Source of the DNA: Campylobacteraceae bacterium
GTDB taxonomy: Bacteria; Campylobacterota; Campylobacteria; Campylobacterales; Sulfurovaceae
DNA: 9,103 nucleotides
Direction: 5' to 3'
Assembly: GCA_026982175.1 (NCBI GenBank)
Contig: JALSHP010000361.1
Span: 1 to 9,103, forward strand
Below are positions 6,505 to 9,103 of the stretch, one piece after another. A model generated the notes under the pieces. It did no database searches. It saw only the letters and a list, made by a program, of their open reading frames with translations, and was not told the origin of the DNA. Numbering within the stretch: position 1 is the stretch's first letter; the number at the start of each line of letters is the position of its first letter. Position numbers and translations under genes: made by a program.

Positions 6505-6528
6505 CGTATCACCTTATAAATTCATTGC

Positions 6529-7209
6529 TCATTTGAGCTTTTGGTGCATGGTTGGTCTAAAGTATTTTGTCTTACATTTAGCCATAGCACTTTTTAAGTC
6601 CGAAATTTTACCGTGATTTCCCTTTAAAAACTCTTGGGGAACTCCAATATCATTATAGACCTTTGGCTTAGAAAATGAGGGGGCTTCTAGTAAATCTTCT
6701 TCAAAACTCTCAACACTTAAAGAGTCTGAATTTCCTAAAACACCCTTAACATTTCTAGCAATCGCATCACACATCATCAACGAAGGCAATTCACCTCCCG
6801 TTAAGATGAAATCTCCAACAGAAAATAGTTCATCTGCCTCTTCAATAAAACGTTCATCTAAGCCTTCATAACGACCCGACACAAAAACAATATGCTCTTT
6901 TGAAGCCAATCGTTTTGCATCATTTTGTCTAAAAGGTTTTCCCACAGGGGTTGCCACAATCACATAAGCTTTAGAAGATTTCTCTTTAATGGCTTTAACT
7001 GTGTCAAAGAGAGGTTGAGGTGTCATTAACATCCCTGCACCTCCACCTATCATTGGTTCATCTACTTTCATATGTTTATTGTTCGTATAATCACGAGGAT
7101 TATAAAAGTCAACCGACATTAACTTAGATTCTATTGCTCGAGACAGAATAGAGTCCGAAAAGTACCCCTCAACAATTTTAGGGAAAAGGGTCATAAAACT
7201 AAATTTCAT
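6529..7209 (-). CDS. trmD: tRNA (guanine-N1-)-methyltransferase TrmD
   Basis: A 226-residue SPOUT-class enzyme that uses S-adenosylmethionine to make m1G37 in tRNAs reading CUN, CCN and CGG codons, which prevents +1 frameshifting. Visible motifs are VDEPMIGGGAGML (about 49-61), the trefoil-knot strands SGRYEGLDER (111-120) and SVGDFILTGGELP (130-142), IAR (150-152) and KGNHGKI (196-202). The start at 7209 (MKFSFMTLFP) is preferred over ATG 7227 because TrmD proteins begin with a K/W-I/F-xxLFP segment and AAAGGT lies just upstream of 7209; the longer form would add six residues. The residue aligned with the catalytic Asp169 of E. coli TrmD (in DSF) is Glu here (E167, ESF), as I also recall for Helicobacter TrmD, so it may be a lineage trait. 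The C-terminus is shorter than in E. coli. Co-transcribed with rimM and rplS. Confidence 0.97.
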   Translation of the reverse strand: MKFSFMTLFPKIVEGYFSDSILSRAIESKLMSVDFYNPRDYTNNKHMKVDEPMIGGGAGMLMTPQPLFDTVKAIKEKSSKAYVIVATPVGKPFRQNDAKRLASKEHIVFVSGRYEGLDERFIEEADELFSVGDFILTGGELPSLMMCDAIARNVKGVLGNSDSLSVESFEEDLLEAPSFSKPKVYNDIGVPQEFLKGNHGKISDLKSAMAKCKTKYFRPTMHQKLK

Positions 7210-7213
7210 CTTG

Positions 7214-7219
7214 ACCTTT
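7214..7219 (-). promoter_or_regulatory. Ribosome site that supports the shorter trmD start
   Basis: AAAGGT on the minus strand lies 4 bases before the ATG at 7209. The alternative ATG at 7227 is instead preceded by the arm of an inverted repeat (7231-7248) with no good purine-rich site. Together with the family N-terminus this decides for 7209. Confidence 0.55.
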
Positions 7220-7230
7220 GGGTACATGAT

Positions 7231-7248
7231 GGTGCATTAAAATGCACC
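7231..7248. repeat. Palindrome filling the rimM-trmD gap
   Basis: GGTGCATT (7231-7238) and AATGCACC (7241-7248) form a perfect 8-bp inverted repeat with a 2-base centre (or 7 bp with a 4-base loop in RNA). It begins directly after the rimM TAG stop, and on the minus strand the junction reads CGTAGGGTGCATT. The form resembles the short GTAGGGTGC...GCACC palindromes dispersed in many bacterial genomes, so a REP-like element is possible. There is no U-tract, so it is not an obvious terminator; it may stabilise mRNA or mask the ATG at 7227. Confidence 0.6.
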
Positions 7249-7779
7249 CTACGAAGCTTCAAGAATTTCTTTAGCATCTTTAGTTAGCACCAATTGTTTC
7301 TCAACATCAGTTTTAAGCACATATCTCTCAATATATGGCACTAAAAATGTACTGGCGAAACCCTCTTTAACTAAGGCTTCATCTGTCTCAATGAACATAT
7401 AGTTCACTTCAGCCAAACGTTGCATCTCCGCAATCTTACCAAGTATCACACCATCTTCTTCAACATCACAACGCTCAATCTCAAACCAAAAGTGTTCACC
7501 CTCTTCTAGTTTGCATCGCTCTTTGGTCTCCTCTAAAGAGGCATAAATTTTGGTATTGGTTAGCTTTTTAGCATAATCAATCCCCTCATACCCTTTAAAA
7601 CAGACAATCCCTCGTTCAAGATTGATTTTCAAAATCTCCAATTTCCCTGAAGAGGTTTCAAAGGTATAACCCACTTGAAATTGCTCTGGAAAATCGGTAT
7701 GTATATGAAGTTTTAAATCTCCATATAAGCCATGGGTTTTACCAACTTGGGCAATAAAAAAACGTTTATTTTGTGACAT
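7249..7779 (-). CDS. rimM: 16S rRNA processing protein RimM
   Basis: 176 residues, the usual RimM length. The N-terminal RimM domain starts with IAQVGKTHGLYGDLKL (residues 9-24) and includes HTDFPE and FKGYEGIDYAKKLTNTKIY. The C-terminal PRC-barrel follows with EGEHFWFEIERCDV, GKIAEM, NYMFIET and LVPYIERYVLKTDVEKQLV. RimM binds S19 and helps mature the 16S 3' domain (head) of the 30S subunit. The ATG at 7779 comes 5 bases after khpA with no clear Shine-Dalgarno in TAGTTTTA, so translation probably depends on coupling to khpA. The TAG stop abuts the palindrome before trmD. The linkage with rpsP and trmD is the classical arrangement. Confidence 0.97.
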   Translation of the reverse strand: MSQNKRFFIAQVGKTHGLYGDLKLHIHTDFPEQFQVGYTFETSSGKLEILKINLERGIVCFKGYEGIDYAKKLTNTKIYASLEETKERCKLEEGEHFWFEIERCDVEEDGVILGKIAEMQRLAEVNYMFIETDEALVKEGFASTFLVPYIERYVLKTDVEKQLVLTKDAKEILEAS

Positions 7780-7784
7780 TAAAA

Positions 7785-8024
7785 CTATTTTGATTCAACA
7801 TTAACACGGTAATTAGTACCACCTTTGGCTTTACAACCAGAGATGACCGTCTTAATTGAGTTAATCATTCGTCCCTCTTTACCAATAAGTTTACCAACAT
7901 CATCTCCATTGGCAACGATGGTAATCTCATTGTAGTTCTCTTCCAAGTTTTTTACCGAAACGGCAATATCTTCTGGGTGACTCACTAACAATTTGGCATA
8001 TTCAGCGACGAAATCTGTAACCAT
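7785..8024 (-). CDS. khpA: KH-domain RNA-binding protein KhpA
   Basis: A 79-residue single-KH protein (YlqC/KhpA family). The KH signature is visible as VGKLIGKEGRMINSIKTVI (about residues 43-61), with the GKEG loop at 48-51 that contacts the RNA backbone. The preceding helix-strand (DFVAEYAKLLV, ITIVAN) and a short C-terminal strand (YRVNVES) complete the small domain. In other bacteria KhpA pairs with KhpB/Jag and affects cell division, sRNA binding or translation; khpB is not in this window. It starts 5 bases after the rpsP stop, with AGGT of the rpsP end at 11 bases serving as a weak ribosome site, so coupling to rpsP is likely. The gene commonly sits between rpsP and rimM, as here. Confidence 0.95.
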   Translation of the reverse strand: MVTDFVAEYAKLLVSHPEDIAVSVKNLEENYNEITIVANGDDVGKLIGKEGRMINSIKTVISGCKAKGGTNYRVNVESK

Positions 8025-8029
8025 GCTAA

Positions 8030-8257
8030 CTATTTACCTGTAATTTTTTTAACTCTGTCACTCATTTGAGCACCAACACCAATCCAGTAATCCAATCTTT
8101 CAGAATCAACAGTTAAGTTGTCTTCTTTAATCATGGGATTGTAGTGACCAATTGATTCAATCCAACCACCATCTCTTCTTTTTCTGCTGTCTGTTACTAC
8201 GATTCTGTAAAATGGCATTTTTTTTCTACCCATTCTTGTAAGTCTAATTGTTGTCAT
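8030..8257 (-). CDS. rpsP: 30S ribosomal protein S16
   Basis: 75 residues, matching compact bacterial S16. The start MTTIRLTRMGRKKMPFYRI and the run VVTDSRKRRDG, IESIGHYNP (residues about 20-41) and the DYWIGVGAQMSDRVKKI end are diagnostic. S16 is a primary 30S assembly protein binding 16S rRNA in the body. AAGGA at 8263-8267 precedes the ATG with 5-base spacing. It is the first gene of the rpsP-khpA-rimM-trmD-rplS operon, and its 5' leader (8258-8454) is rich in hairpins. Coding sequence is normal. Confidence 0.98.
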   Translation of the reverse strand: MTTIRLTRMGRKKMPFYRIVVTDSRKRRDGGWIESIGHYNPMIKEDNLTVDSERLDYWIGVGAQMSDRVKKITGK

Positions 8258-8274
8258 ATCTATCCTTGAATTTT

Positions 8275-8280
8275 ACTATA
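8275..8280 (-). promoter_or_regulatory. Possible proximal -10 box of the rpsP operon
   Basis: TATAGT within AATATTATAGTAAAAT on the minus strand is a fair -10 hexamer without a clear -35. It would start transcription near 8268, leaving a very short leader of about 11 bases that just includes the AAGGA ribosome site. A promoter further upstream, near TATAGC at 8397-8402, would instead transcribe the structured leader. Confidence 0.35.
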
Positions 8281-8304
8281 ATATTTCAGCATCTGGGTAA
8301 CTAA

Positions 8305-8390
8305 TCCAAAACGTGACCTGTCACGTGAGTTGTCTGCTGAAAACAACTACCATACTAGCACTGACAACTGTTCTTAATGAGAGAACACTC
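8305..8390 (-). promoter_or_regulatory. Structured leader with competing hairpins upstream of rpsP
   Basis: In minus-strand RNA order there is TGTTCT/AGAACA (8382-8387 with 8369-8374; 6 bp, 7-base loop). Two copies of AGTTGT follow (one extended to AGTTGTC, 8363-8369; the other 8343-8348), and both can pair with the single GACAACT at 8328-8334, so the two pairings exclude each other. Last comes ACGTGAC/GTCACGT (8320-8326 with 8311-8317) followed by UUU, which resembles a weak terminator. Such an arrangement fits an attenuator or an r-protein binding leader, if transcription starts upstream of 8390. It matches no RNA family I recognise. Confidence 0.4.
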
Positions 8391-8404
8391 ATCAACGCTA
8401 TAAA

Positions 8405-8441
8405 TAAAAGCGAATTTTATCTAATTTTGCATTAGATAAAA
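8405..8441 (-). terminator. Terminator-like hairpin after ffh
   Basis: A perfect 11-bp stem (8415-8425 with 8431-8441, TTTTATCTAAT/ATTAGATAAAA) with a 5-base loop starts 14 bases after the ffh stop. On the minus strand it is followed by TTCGCTTTTATTT, a T-rich run. The stem is AT-rich, so termination may be partial and some ffh transcripts could run into rpsP. Confidence 0.55.
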
Positions 8442-8454
8442 CTTGAAAGAGACG

Positions 8455-9103
8455 CTATCGTGGAATTCCCCCACCTTGTGCTTGTTTCATCATATCTTGC
8501 ATCTGTTTCATGCCCCCTTTTCCAGAGAGCTGTTTTGCCATTTTCCCTGCATTTTTAAACTGCTTTAAGACACGGTTCACATGCATTTGAGACATTCCTG
8601 CACCAGCGGCGAGTCTTCGTTTTCGTGTATTGTTCAGTAGGTCTGGGTTTTCACGCTCTTTAGGGGTCATAGAGGAGATTAAAGCTCTTATCTGCTTCAT
8701 CTCTTCAGAGTTTTCTAAATCCATATCCCCAATCTGTTTTGCCATCGCACCCATGCCTGGAATCATGCCCATAATGGACTTCATAGAACCAAGTTTCTTC
8801 ATAGACTCCATCTGTTCTAAAAAGTCATTAAAGTTAAACTTCCCTTTTTTAATCTTTTTAGAGAGTTGTTTGGCTTGTTTTTCATCAATAATATTTGCCG
8901 TTCTTTCTGCTAAAGATTCTAAATCTCCAGCTCCCATCAGACGAGAGACAATTCTCTCTGGAATAAACTGTTCCAAATCAGGCATCTTCTCCCCTGCCCC
9001 AATGAAACGTAATGGAACACCCACTTGATGAGCAATACCCATAGCAACTCCCCCTTTGGAGTCACCATCAAATTTACTTAGAACTACCCCTGTAATCCCA
9101 ATT
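8455..9103 (-). CDS. ffh: Signal recognition particle protein Ffh, C-terminal part (5' end outside window)
   Basis: The frame is open from the window edge to TAG at 8455-8457, giving 215 visible residues, about half of a usual Ffh (about 450); the N domain and first G motifs lie outside. The part seen begins in the GTPase domain with ITGVVLSKFDGDSKGG (the G4 element, SKFD in place of the more usual TKxD), then VPLRFIGAGEKMPDLEQF (G5 and the closing loop) and IVSRLMGAGD at the G/M junction. The methionine-rich M domain follows, with NFNDFLEQM, GMIPGMGAMAKQIGDM, RALISSMTPKERENPDLL and the helix RKRRLAAGAGMSQMHVNRVLKQF that binds 4.5S RNA. The tail is Gln/Met/Gly-rich. Ffh with 4.5S RNA targets nascent membrane proteins to FtsY. 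It precedes the rpsP operon in the same direction. The internal ATG at 9042 is not the start. Confidence 0.97.
   Translation of the reverse strand, partial: IGITGVVLSKFDGDSKGGVAMGIAHQVGVPLRFIGAGEKMPDLEQFIPERIVSRLMGAGDLESLAERTANIIDEKQAKQLSKKIKKGKFNFNDFLEQMESMKKLGSMKSIMGMIPGMGAMAKQIGDMDLENSEEMKQIRALISSMTPKERENPDLLNNTRKRRLAAGAGMSQMHVNRVLKQFKNAGKMAKQLSGKGGMKQMQDMMKQAQGGGIPR

Noticed and set aside
8258..8454. An SRP (4.5S) RNA or tRNA gene between ffh and rpsP
   Set aside because: The conserved GGAAGCAG-type SRP apical motif is absent, and no cloverleaf with T-loop sequence can be drawn; the hairpins are better read as an mRNA leader.
8630..9028. Plus-strand open frame opposite ffh
   Set aside because: The Ffh M domain on the minus strand explains the openness; the plus frame has no features of a real protein.

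Overview
The window is AT-rich and reads as a chromosome segment of a Campylobacterota (epsilonproteobacterial) organism, probably a chemolithoautotroph of the Sulfurimonas/Sulfurovum/Arcobacter kind. The reasons are the ffh-rpsP-khpA-rimM-trmD-rplS order on the minus strand, the style of TrmD and L19, and a DAB-type inorganic carbon uptake system, which fits a CO2-fixing lifestyle. The genus is inference.

Plus strand, about 1-4615: an inorganic-carbon cluster. It opens with the C-terminal end of a NuoL/DabB-like proton-conducting membrane subunit cut by the window edge. A short membrane protein follows that looks like the C-terminal half of a NuoM/MrpD-type antiporter subunit. Next is full-length DabA (DUF2309), whose start overlaps the preceding stop by 4 bases and whose beta-carbonic-anhydrase-like metal ligands are all visible. 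Behind dabA lie two small tandem paralogs sharing a CxC...CxxH core. One ends in an Asp-rich tail and the other in a Gly/Cys/His tail that looks metal-binding. The membrane subunits plausibly couple ion flow to DabA-catalysed CO2 hydration. The small proteins are unassigned, and a role in metal handling for DabA is only a hypothesis.

Minus strand, 4640-6023: a two-gene unit made of an unknown membrane protein with a Lys/Glu-rich tail (GTG start, own extended -10 promoter) and an overlapping DEDDh exonuclease with an ExoX-type C-terminal domain. It converges on the carbon cluster, and the short gap between them carries a perfect 13-bp inverted repeat that contains the exonuclease stop codon.

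Minus strand, 6145-9103: the ribosome/SRP cluster, in transcription order ffh (3' part only), rpsP, khpA, rimM, trmD, rplS, closed by a clear intrinsic terminator at about 6090-6120. Genes for S16, a KH RNA-binding protein, the 16S maturation factor, the tRNA m1G37 methylase and L19 are packed tightly (5, 5, about 39 and 24 base gaps). The 197-base gap between ffh and rpsP holds an ffh terminator-like hairpin and an RNA leader with several competing hairpins, a candidate regulator of the r-protein operon.

The items most worth a second look are the half-antiporter between dabB and dabA, the CxC/CxxH tandem pair behind dabA, and the structured rpsP leader. I saw no CRISPR, tRNA, rRNA, insertion sequence or phage gene, and no gene-free stretch longer than 300 bases.
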